Shown one piece after another: positions 40,081 to 50,899 of a DNA stretch of 64,000 bases. The position numbers and the translations under genes were made by a program. The DNA lies in the NCBI GenBank assembly GCA_003640385.1, contig RCAB01000056.1, positions 62,001 to 126,000 on the forward strand. Reading direction: 5' to 3'. Within the stretch, counting starts at the first letter, position 1. The number at the start of each line of letters is the position of its first letter. A model generated the notes under the pieces. That model saw only the letters and a program-made list of their open reading frames with translations, searched no databases and had not been told where the DNA came from. This DNA is from Setaria digitata (lineage: Eukaryota; Nematoda; Chromadorea; Rhabditida; Setariidae).

Positions 40081-40238
40081 CATGCATGCTTTGAATCTCT
40101 CAGCCGGTATTCTAGTCAGGATATCATGCATGCTTTGAATCTCTCAGCCGGTATTCTAGTCAGGATATCATGCATGCTTTGAATCTCTCAGCCGGTATTC
40201 TAGTCAGGATATCATGCATGCTTTGAATCTCTCAGCCG
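40081..40238. repeat. 44-bp minisatellite, 3.6 copies
   Basis: Units start at 40081, 40125 and 40169, with a partial fourth unit at 40213-40238. The copies look identical. The unit begins CATGCATGCTTTGAATCTCT and is clearly less AT-rich than its flanks. Confidence 0.9.
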
Positions 40239-43200
40239 AATATTTCGCATAAACAAATTTAATGAACAATTAATAACATAGAATGCAAAAAGAGTGGTAA
40301 TTGCCAAATCCCATACCCAATATATTAATTGAAGTCAGATCAAGCACGTATATCACGCTTAATTTCTATTTATTTGATGTACGCACACGGAATGCTGCAA
40401 ATGAATACTTCCATTAAAATTAATTCAACAATTTTTAAGTGACAAATTAATTAGCATATAGTTTTTTTTAAAAAAAAAAAAACTTTTCTTTCTTTTCAGC
40501 AACAGTAAAGTCAATTACTAATGAATTTTGATAATTAACTGCACAGTAAAATGCACGAATTTGGCAGAGATGAAACCACCTTGAATTATTCATAAATTAT
40601 AAAAAGTAAAAAATATAAGAACTTATAACTAACCAATTCCTTCACTTTGAAATGATTCTAAAAGAGGAAAAATACCTGGAAAAAAATCAATGTTAATTTC
40701 TTTAAATTAAATGATCAATGCAATTATTGCCATTGGCAAATTTTATCATCAAATTCGTCTCGACAAAATTATCAACAAATAATAAAGAGATAAAAAAATA
40801 ATAATGAAATGAAAAAATGATAAAAGATAAAAATCCGTTGATGAAAAGCCTTCAAAAAAATAAAGATGTCCAAAATTGTAGATAGAAGAGAAGTTTGACT
40901 CTGCAAACTTCATTAAATTTGAATTTTTTTTAAATTCAAATAACGCTTTGAACATTAACTGAGTAATGAAATTAGCTGTACGAATAGGCGGTAATTAAAA
41001 AAGGCAAATTTCCTTTTTTATTTACAATAAAGAAAGAAAGGTCAATAGTGTAGTGTTAAATATGTTTCAGACAAGACAGCCAATGTGTGAATAAAAATTA
41101 AAATATTTCGATGAAATATTATTCAAAAAAAGTGCAAGAAGAAAAAAAGGTCTTTTGTATTTAAAAGGAAAACAATTAGAGAACGTGAAAAGCGAAAACC
41201 TTTCGTTCTGTTAAAAAAAATAAGGAAAAAAACTGCTAATAAAAAAGGTTAACATTTGCTTTTCTCATTCATTTGCTCCTTCTCTCTCTCTCCCCCTTCT
41301 CTTTTCTCTTCCTAAAACAAAGGCAAAAATAAAACTAAGGTAGAATTTAATTAATTACATCTAAAAAAGAGAACTCTACGCACTGTCATTTCAAATCAAT
41401 TCCATTCTCATTCCTCTATGCATCAATTAAATCGCATCTCAAAAATCATACGTATGAATGGAAGAAAATTAACCATAAACAAATAAATTATCGTTAAGTG
41501 AATTATCAGTTGCCGATGAAAGTGAAGATAGCAATTAATTTGATAATGTAATTTAAGCGCTTCTTGTTATTGTAAAAAGAAAATTCACTTTTTACAATAG
41601 TTTTCCAGAAATATTCAAAAAGAATTTCACTAAATTTGTTGAATTTAAAAGTGTAAAATGGAAATTTCAGATTTTTCATTATCTTAAAGTAATACAGAAT
41701 TTTATAAAGTCAGTTTTTGATATTAATCAGAACTTGTTTTGATCAAGACTCAAGTCAGTTTGATTAAATAATAGCTCAACTTACAAGAATTTGAATCTAT
41801 TTGTAAAAAAATTGGAATTAATTAAATAAGGTTTGAATTAACACACTTAAACAATGTGATTTTTATACCCATTGAGGAATAATAAAAAAAATCTAGCTTT
41901 TTTATAGATAGATTATATTATTTTGTCGTAAATTTTATTGTATTTAATTAATTTTAACTTTGTCCTGAAAAAGATTAAAATTAATTAAATATGTTGAAAT
42001 ACTTTACAATCTATCTACAAAATTTTTCAATTTTAAAATTTTTTCACATTTTTTTTTTTTTTTTTTTGAGGAAAGACAATTCACTAGCGAAAAAAGTAGC
42101 GAAAAGTATTTTGTATAAGTATAAGAAATTCACACTGGTGATGAAAATGCAAACAATTTAAGAAAAAAGAATTACTATCAATAATGGCTGCTATCACTTT
42201 AATCATTTGATAAGAGTTAAGATCACTTAATATTAATCAAAAATTATACCGAAAAATAAAAAATGAATGAAAGAAAAGCTTTAGGTTCTGCTGTAATATT
42301 TGGTGTTAGAATTATTTTTTCATTAAATTTTCCTCCTTTTTTTTAGAATTTAGTCACTCAATAACGACGACATTTTAAAGAAATATATTTTGTACTTTTC
42401 CGTCTTAATGGAAATAAATTAGTAATAAATCACAAATAGATGCAATAAAACAAAAGAAGGAAACACGAAAGAAGGAAAAAGCTATCCGAAATTTCATAAA
42501 TAGTTTTTCTTTTTTTTTTCTTAGTTGGAGAATGAAAAAAAAAAATAATTAGCAAATCTTTTAATCCGTACTTTGCTAAACTTTTTTTCTTTTTTCAATC
42601 TTTTATTTTTAGGAATATAAATCTTTGCTTGTAAGAAATTTTTGTTGTTTTTTTCTATGAAAAATTCTCTCTCTTGTCCTTTTCTTTTACTTTGCAATAG
42701 TAAAAATCAGTTTTATTGTGGTGAAATAATTGAAATGCACCGACTCAGAAATAAACAGCTAGTTATTTTGACAGCAGCAAAAAAAGAAAAATTTTTGTAA
42801 ATTCAAAAAATTAATTGGTAATCGTAAAATTATAACATCAAATCAAGTATTAAAATTACTTTCTTCATTATTAAAGTTTCCATTTCACTTCTTTTTCTTT
42901 TATTTCACTTTCTTTTACCACTATTATTATTATTCAGAATAATTATGGAAGTCATTCCTGCAATTTGTTGATTTTAACTCCCTTTCTCAAATAAAATTTT
43001 TGAACTTCCAAAGTAAGGTAAGTTATAAACCTTCTTGTGAATAACAAATAACGTATGAAGGAGAAGATTTTATTGCAGTTGCTGAAGTTAAATGAAAATG
43101 AATTAGGCTGCTTGATTTAAGAGTGTCGAAAAGACTATTTGGCTCATTTTGGGAATATGAAAAAAAAAAAAGTCATGCCAATGGATAAATTCTTCTCCAC

Positions 43201-43281
43201 GTCATCTTTAATGTATTAGAACTTTATTTGATTTGATCATTATTTACATGTTTTTTCCTTTTTTTTTTTAAATGAAAATTC

Positions 43282-43432
43282 ATCAAATGAGTTTAAACTT
43301 CTCATTAAATAAATCTAACTTCAAGAATAATCCTAAATATTTCACTGGATAAGTCTATTCAAATTCATTTTGTCAAATAAACTTAAATAGTTCATCAAAT
43401 AGGCCTGAAGATGTCATCAAATATGTTCGCCT
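43282..43432. repeat. degenerate short-unit repeat
   Basis: The words CATCAAAT and AAATAAGTCTAAACTT recur with variation several times over about 150 bp. The unit is around 20-24 bp but too degraded to define exactly. Confidence 0.3.
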
Positions 43433-44572
43433 ATTGGAATAGTAAAAATAAATGATTTAAAATCGAAATAATTTTTTGAAATATGTCATTCTTTTTAAGG
43501 GGAGAGAAAATATGAAATTGATGGTGCAAAAAATAACCAAATTTAATTGGATTTTTTTTCGAAGAAATCTTGAGAGTTTGAATTTCTTTCATGCATAATG
43601 AATTCAGCTGTTTAAGGAAAAATGAAATTGTTTAAATTATTATTGGTGTTCTGTTTCTATTTTACACTTAAACAATTCAAAGGGATTCAGTTGCTATCGC
43701 ATTAGCTATTACACACAAGTGTTGCAAGAAATTATTTACTTGATTGAAATTTCTAATTACTTTTACTTTAATTAAATATAACTACTTCTGTTTCCTCCCT
43801 TATTTTACTGAGTGAAACAAATTTTACGAAGTAATATCTGATTATTGCGCATAAAGAAGTAAGGTAAAGCAAGCCTTCAAATTAATTAAAACAAAATTTT
43901 CAAAATCTTTAAGTGCCGCACATAGTACTCCTACTCTATACTAAGATATTTTCCATGTTAAATAAACTACCCTAATTAATTCGAACATTTTCTCATTTAC
44001 CTATTCATATAGAAAAGACTAAAATAGAGGTGCACAGTCGAAAAAAAGAAAAAGAAAAAGAATTACAGAGGTTGGATGCATTTCTGTAATGACACTTTGA
44101 TAGTACTACCGTCAGATGATGAATTTCCCAAGAAGAGAAATTTGGTAATTCGTTAATTTCCTTCATTAATCATTTTATGAAACTTTCCCTCCGCTCATTT
44201 ATCATCAGTATCAGTAGTACTACAGTGACGACAAGATAATGTACCGTATCCCTCGAGACGTCTTTAAATCATACTGTAGTATACTGTGCTAAATCCATTA
44301 CATCGTTGTATGACCTTATCAAAAAGAGTGTTTATGTGTTCCATGTTTGGATTCGCGTACCAATACTTAACTTTTCCTTCCTTCGTAACCGATCGTTGAC
44401 TTTTAGGCTCTTTTTCTACCCTTCTTTACTCTCCTTTGATTTCATTTTCCCTGAATATATGTTGCCCTTTTTTCAATTACTATTACTTGCCCTTTTGTTT
44501 TTCTGCCTTATATTTCTTCAGAGCAACTGAATCACTTATGGTAGCGAAGGAAACATTCAAAGAGGAAAAAAG

Positions 44573-44658
44573 GACTAAAAGTGACAGTAAAAGAAACTGA
44601 TGAGGAACAAGCTTAGACTAAAAGTGACAGTAAAAGAAACTGATGAGGAACAAGCTTA
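44573..44658. repeat. 43-bp tandem duplication
   Basis: 44573-44615 and 44616-44658 are identical adjacent copies beginning GACTAAAAGTGACAG. No protein-coding role seen. Confidence 0.9.
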
Positions 44659-46932
44659 GGATAGAATAGTGAGAAATGCACAGAGTGAGAGAGAAGAGAA
44701 AATAGACAAAAATGATAGGGCCTTGGTGAAAGTAGTAGTGTGATGGCCAAGCAACATATTCCAGTCTTAGCTCCATCAGATTTCATCCTAAATAGCAGTA
44801 GCAACACAACAAAGCCTGAAATGCTTCTTCCTTCATTGCGGTGAGGACAGAACATCACCTCTACATTAACCTTCTTCACCGTAGATGGCATCTGTCCTAC
44901 ATCTACCGTACTCATCACAGCGTGCTAGTACCATGCATTAAATTGTGATGAAGTGCTATGCACATACCATAGAGCACCATTGCACCGTATTACACTGCAC
45001 GATTTATGATTACTCTGTACCACTACCGTAAACTACAGTGTTACACTGAAGTACTCATACATTACTTCAACATACCTACCGTGTAGTGTTGCACTAAGAA
45101 TAATTTACTGTATTTACTGAGCCATTTTCCTTCAAAATCTCTCAAATCAGCTACAGTACACCTGGAATCAGTGTGATAATGTTTTTACCTTTTTTGAGAC
45201 CATTCATTAACGGTAGGTGAAGTAAGATATATAGACAAAAGGGAAAATTTATTCTCAACCTACCAGAAAGCTTTCTCGTTTGAAAATGTGAACAACTTGA
45301 AAGTATTTCATTTTCTGATTAAAACAACGAAGCTGAAGCAACCGTTGGAATAAATTTCCCGACCAGACGGGAAATGGTCATGCAAATAACAAAAGTGAAA
45401 ATAAGTGGAAGAGATGCTTCCGAAAAGCTTGAAGCTCTAATTTTCACTTTTAGACATAAAAATTATTGACGTCAATCGAAAACTTACAGCAAACAAATCA
45501 TTTTTTTCTTGGACATGAAATGCTTATTGAATAGAGCAGGCTTTAATAAAAAAGATTCTGTTAAGGATAACTTATGTCAGAATGTAGAATTTTAATCACA
45601 AATATATATTGAAATATATTACAACTTCCAACAAAAGCATTTTCTTACACTTTTTTTTCCTAATTTAAACGCAATTTTTAGCGCTGAATTTAGCTTCTTT
45701 TTTCTTTTTCGTTCACAATCAACAAACACAACTTAATCTTAATTGCTAAATGCTTGAATACTGATTTGATTATTTCTTGACACAAAGAATTTCTTTTTCA
45801 TTATTGCCTATTTTACTTATTTTGAACTCTTTTCCCTCCCGCTTTTTCCATTATTAATTGATTTCATTGGTGGATTCCTTTCTTTTATTTCATTCACTTC
45901 AGCTGTTTGTATATTTGAAATGTAATTTCGATCAGAAATTTCAAAATTTACGACATTTCATCCAACACTGACCTTTTCTTCATTTTTAATATTTCTCTCC
46001 AATGATATTCATCATAAAACAATCGTTGTAAAAAACAAATTCGTCAGATTACGACTACGGTCGCACTAAGGAAAATGATACGATCAGTTATGCAACAAAT
46101 AAATCGACAAATTTTGCAGCTGGTGCAAGATAACTATTATTAATTGGATGCATCGACTTGATACAAATTAGAAAAGAAGAAAAATGACTGCAATTATAAT
46201 GATTCAAAGAACGAAACAGTTTCATCAATTTATGCAAAGAGAAACAAAACTCCAGCACCATTTATGAAGATACAATGAAATATAAAATTAATTTAATCTT
46301 CTCTGGTAATTTCATTGGGGTCTTTTCTTCATTTGGCTACTGTTTTCTAATCAGTTAAGGTTAAATAAGTGGGATGGCAAGTGTGCATTGAGAATTAACT
46401 GAAGCAACACATCCGATAACTTCAATAAAATTAAACAGGTGATACATCGATAATTGTACGAATGAATGGAAGCAGTAGATGTCAAGTAGACAGAAGAGAA
46501 GCTGAAGATAATCAAAGTGATCAGGAGTAATCAATGAAGAGGAGAAATGGTGGAACACGGGGAAAGAAATCCTCTGTCGTCCTTTTTTTAGACTATTCGG
46601 AAAAGGCGGAAAAGGAAGATATAATATACACATACATCTGGGAGGCAGAGGAACAGATGATGGTGAGAAAATGAAGTAAATTATTTTGCGATAATTTTTA
46701 CAGAAAGACAAATGAGATAAAGGAAGTTCTGAATAAGTAGCAAGTAACAGATATTTCAGTACAATTTTAAAACAGAAACAAAAGGGTTTGCCATTTTCAG
46801 AGATGATTAAGTGAAATAAAATCTGAAGCGTAGATCACGTACATGTGCAACTAAAAGTAATTTGTAAAAATGATTTTTTTTCAAATAATTTCTTTAACAG
46901 CCATTGATTATAATCCCATCCATTACAACAGC

Positions 46933-46960
46933 ACTGATAAGCGAAATCATCCTTATCAGT
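46933..46960. repeat. 9-bp-stem inverted repeat
   Basis: ACTGATAAG at 46933-46941 pairs with CTTATCAGT at 46952-46960 around a 10-nt loop. It is short and may be chance. Confidence 0.35.
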
Positions 46961-47684
46961 CCTTAACCAGTTCCTACTGCCGACACACTTTTCCTCTCTT
47001 TTCTCTCACTTTCTCGCCGCAGCACTGACTTCCGAATTTCCTATCGATCTCTGCTAACATTCTGGCAAAATGTAATCTTTGCATTTCTCTAATGCACCCT
47101 GCTCTAATATCCTGTAAACATCACAGTCTCCAGCCTAACTCTAACAGAATCTCTACTCTCTAAATTCTCTCATTCCACACAAGTTCCAATTTCATCACTC
47201 TTTAGACACTCACCGAAACACACAATATTTTTCATTCTGAATAAATCTAAAGGCAATGGAACCCCTAACTATATGCAATAACTGCACTACTCTGATTTTA
47301 ACACTCCTTATGCTATATCAGAAGATTCCATCAATCCCTAGACACTCATCCAAAAACATACTATCTCTTATTCTAAATGAGTTTAGCATTATTTGATGGG
47401 TTACAGACTGTGGCACTACCGTTGCATGCAGTGATTGATGCAATGAAACATGTGGGAACGCTTTATTTCCAAGGATGTTGCATCTTTTCATGTTTTCCGG
47501 AGTGCTTTCGGGATTTTCCGGAAAGCCTCTCGGCGTGTGGCAGCCAGTCCCGAAGGGATCATTGCTGAAGTCTTTATTATCTGACGAATAGCCTGAAAGT
47601 ATCCTATTTAAGCCTGGGAATTTAGTTCTCTCTTTTATAAGCGAAATTATCATTGTTTTGGTTACCGTTAAGCAAAAAAATTTG

Positions 47685-48008
47685 TAGGTGTTGAATGTGA
47701 TTATCTTTGCTTAGGAAATTCTTATAGTAATTTTAGCAGAACTTATTCAGCCGAATACTCCAGGTAACATGGATCAGTGCTAGTTTTCTTCCGTGAGATG
47801 ACACTTATAGGTCTTCTTAATTTTTAGCGTTAAATTTTAATGGATNATAGGTGTTGAATGTGATTATCTTTGCTTAGGAAATTCTTATAGTAATCTCAGC
47901 AGAACTTATTCAGCCGAATACTCCAGATAACATGGATCAGTGCTAGTTTTCTTACGTGAGATGACACTTATAGGTCTTCTTAATTTTTAGCGTTAAATTT
48001 TAATGGAT
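47685..48008. repeat. 161-bp direct duplication around a single N, upstream of pas-2
   Basis: 47685-47845 and 47848-48008 match at 157 of 161 positions, with the N at 47846 and one base between them. The likely cause is unmerged allelic contig ends. It falls about 110 bp upstream of the pas-2 start, so promoter spacing read from this assembly is unreliable. Confidence 0.8.
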
Positions 48009-48112
48009 AGTAGATATAGGGATATTAAATTTTTGTGGAGTTTTTTGCGTAAAATTCGACTCACATTATAATTCAGTAGTTAAAAGAGAAATTTAATTAA
48101 TATGTATATTTT

Positions 48113-48114
48113 AG
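48113..48114 (+). promoter_or_regulatory. trans-splice acceptor of pas-2
   Basis: TATATTTTAG ends one base before the pas-2 ATG at 48116. No 5' exon is needed, so this is best read as a spliced-leader acceptor. Confidence 0.6.
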
Positions 48115-48115
48115 A

Positions 48116-50322
48116 ATGGGTGAAAGTGATCACTACGGCTTTTCTCTCACCACTTTCAGGTTTATTTTTCATTTACTAATTGAAATAAGTGGACCTAAGC
48201 ATTGAAATTTTGTTTTATTTTCTTCTGCATTGATTATTTCAATAGAAACAAAAATAATTCGAAGTAGTTTTAGTATTCTTATAACATTTCATGTTTCCTC
48301 TCATTTCAAAGTGAGTTGTCAGATCCTATTCTTAGTTCTCATAGAGAATTAAATTGAAATCTTACAAAACTCTTTCCACTGTGGTCCATATTTACGCTGT
48401 TAGATTTTCCGGATTTTAGTCCCTCCGGCAAGTTGATGCAAATTGAATACGCTTTAAATGCAGTGAAGAATGGGCAACCATCCGTAGGATTGCGAGGTTT
48501 GACATTACTTTATTTACTGGATTTTTCTGAGAAAAAAAATTTTTTTTGTTTCTTAGTCGACTAAAATCAAGAACTGACCTTATAAGCGTCTGCCTCAAAC
48601 CTGTTTATAAGTCCACTTATTGCAGCATATTATTTTATTTATGTAGCTTGTTAATTGCGTTAGTTAAATTTCACATCATCTCTTTTGTCCAATAAATTTT
48701 GAGCATTTGTACCTACAGTATGACAGTGACATTTGATTATTTTCTTCAACGCAGTAATTTATATAATACCATGTTCAGTTGTAACAATGTGATCTCTTTC
48801 TGAAGTAATATGAAATCTGAAAGAAACAGGTTTCAGCATCTGATGGTGTAGTTTTGGCTACTGAAAACAAAGTTTCAGTACTATACGAAGACCAACCAAA
48901 AGTGGAAAAAATTAGTCAACATATCGGTTGCGTTTATAGTGGAATGGGCCCCGACTACAGGTAAAAAAAAATTAAAAAATAAAAATTATTCAGATCTCCA
49001 CGATGAAATTTATTTACCGTGGTTGCAGATGTTCTTTCGGTTACTTTCGAGTTTACTTACCCATTAATTTACACATCAGAACGTGTCGAAACTTGGATAT
49101 CTGTGCTACATAGATAACGTGCGAAATTGAATTCCTCGTAACAATATTCTTTCTTTTTTTGCAACTTATTTGCAGAACTTTGACTCTAGGTAATCTGGAA
49201 GTGCGCTGTTTTACTGCAGGAATTAGTTAGATAAAAATTAAAAGAGATAACAAAGTAAAGGAGATTTGTGATCTTGGATCATCGGATTAATAAATAGCTC
49301 TTCTTTATGTGAATAAACCAAATATATTAGCTAAACATATCCGTAATTTTATATATACTAAAATTAGATAATTGACGCGTGATTTGGTGCATTCTAAAAT
49401 TTTTGTATTTACTTAGATCACTGCTTAGTGTAAAGTGTTATTTGGATTCATTCATTTTCCACTTTTTTTAATGTGTGTATAGGATACTGGTCAAGAAGGC
49501 GCGAAAATTAGCAATGGAATATGAATTGATGTATGGTGAGGAAATACCGACTACACAACTTGTGACCAAGTTAGCAGCGGTAATGCAAGAATACACTCAA
49601 TCAGGGCATGTCGTCTTTATGTTCATTTCCATTTTTAGTCCCTTTTTTTTTCATCATGGATTTTAACGAATAACATATAATGTAGATAATGTGAACTTAA
49701 ACCTAATTTTGAGAGAGCATTATAAGCAGCAGAAATCAGAATATGACTCCAAGTTACAGTCGATATAATCCATTTTTCTACAAAAAAAAATATCACCACA
49801 AATTTTTGTTCATCTTCCGTTCAACTTTTTCTTAATGCTATTGTAATTGAAAAAGAATATTTTAGTGGTGTAAGGCCATTCGGAGTGTCAATGCTTGTTG
49901 CTGGCTGGGATCAAGAACCAAATCCTGGCCGACCGCTTCTGTTTCAGTGTGACCCTTCGGTATTCTCTGTTTTTATGAGCATAGAGGACGCATAACAACA
50001 AATTGCTTAAGAATTACTTTTATACATTTAATGATTTTAAGAACCTATATTGTGGTTGCTATACCGCTTTATTTAGGGAGCATATTTTGCTTGGAAAGCA
50101 ACAGCTTTGGGCAAGAATGATGTAAATGCCAAAACATTTTTGGAGAAACGATTCAGTGATGCGTTGGAATTGGATGATGGTATTCATACGGCGTTATTGA
50201 CCTTGCGTGAAAGTTTTGACGTTGGTATGACAGAAGATAATGTGGAAATAGCAATATGCAATAAAAACGGTTTTATGCGCTTGTCAAAGCAACAGGTGAA
50301 GGATCATCTTGGTGCACTCTGA
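48116..50322 (+). CDS. pas-2: proteasome subunit alpha type-2
   Basis: Six exons (48116-48159, 48420-48496, 48837-48960, 49483-49605, 49866-49959, 50077-50322) encode 235 residues, the family's usual length. The protein forms part of the alpha ring of the 20S proteasome, which gates substrate entry. The alpha-type N-terminal signature is present ([20 protein letters not shown], residues 7-26), as are [27 protein letters not shown] and [11 protein letters not shown]. As expected for alpha subunits there is no catalytic N-terminal Thr. Similarity to C. elegans PAS-2 as I remember it is very high along the whole length. The start sits one base after an AG acceptor. Intron 4 begins with GC rather than GT (49606). 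sgt-1 follows on the same strand with 577 bp between the coding regions. Confidence 0.97.
49606..49865 (+). other. GC-AG intron in pas-2
   Basis: Conservation requires the exon to end TCAGG and the next to begin TGGTGTAAGG (SGGVRPFG). The intron therefore runs from GCATGT to TTTAG. The GT four bases downstream would break the frame. Confidence 0.8.
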
Positions 50323-50884
50323 ATATTGTGTTCTTTTTATTACAGCTAAAATAATCCAGTTCGTTTATGGTAATTTATGCGTGGAATATTATTCTGAAAT
50401 TCACCCTCTACCTTCTTTTTTTTTTTTTTTTTCGCTGTTACCTGTGTGAATTAAAAAAGCCTTAATATTAGTAATATTAAAATAAGAGGATAATGAGCAT
50501 TAAGAACCACAGAAATGCTACTGTTTGTTAAACTGTCTTTAGATTATTCAGATCTTCGCACCTTTCCACTTGAATGTCATTGAAAAATAAATCTTCCTTT
50601 AGAAAGTTTCTGAAAGATAAAATGTTTTTTGTTCTGTACTCGTTAAAGATGCAAGTAAAATATCTGATGACTGTTATTTTCAATCTTTCCTTCGCCTGGA
50701 AAAGCCATCAGAGATTTTTTGGAGAATTTTTAAAGATTTTTTCCTACTATTGCTTAATATAGCATTACCAGTTTCATCATTATCCATATTCAGTTAATTC
50801 GTTTTGTAACGATAGTATTGAAATCTCTCATTATTCTGGACGAGTTATCATAATTTTATTGCAGAAGCTGATTAGTTGATATTT

Positions 50885-50886
50885 AG
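50885..50886 (+). promoter_or_regulatory. trans-splice acceptor of sgt-1
   Basis: GATATTTAG ends 13 nt before the ATG at 50900. A second candidate, TTTTATTGCAG ending at 50864, has the better pyrimidine tract. Either would process the downstream cistron of an operon. Confidence 0.4.
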
Positions 50887-50899
50887 TGAAGGATAGAGT

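Larger units (their letters stand above)
31727..48115. other. 16 kb without a recognised gene
   Basis: I read both strands and saw no conserved protein segment. From about 31.8 to 43 kb the plus strand is visibly A/G-rich, the look of a minus-strand intron or outron, which would fit a long 5' part of the UBL3-type gene. The stretch holds a GC-richer island at 35.05-35.7 kb, a 44-bp minisatellite at 40081-40238, a 43-bp duplication at 44573-44658, a degenerate repeat near 43.3 kb, and N-flanking duplications at 38751 and 47846. Confidence 0.4.

Noticed and set aside
47318..47653. 111-codon minus-strand frame in a GC-richer patch upstream of pas-2
   Set aside because: No recognisable domain; the opposite strand is also open for 63 codons. 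More likely promoter-proximal sequence of pas-2.
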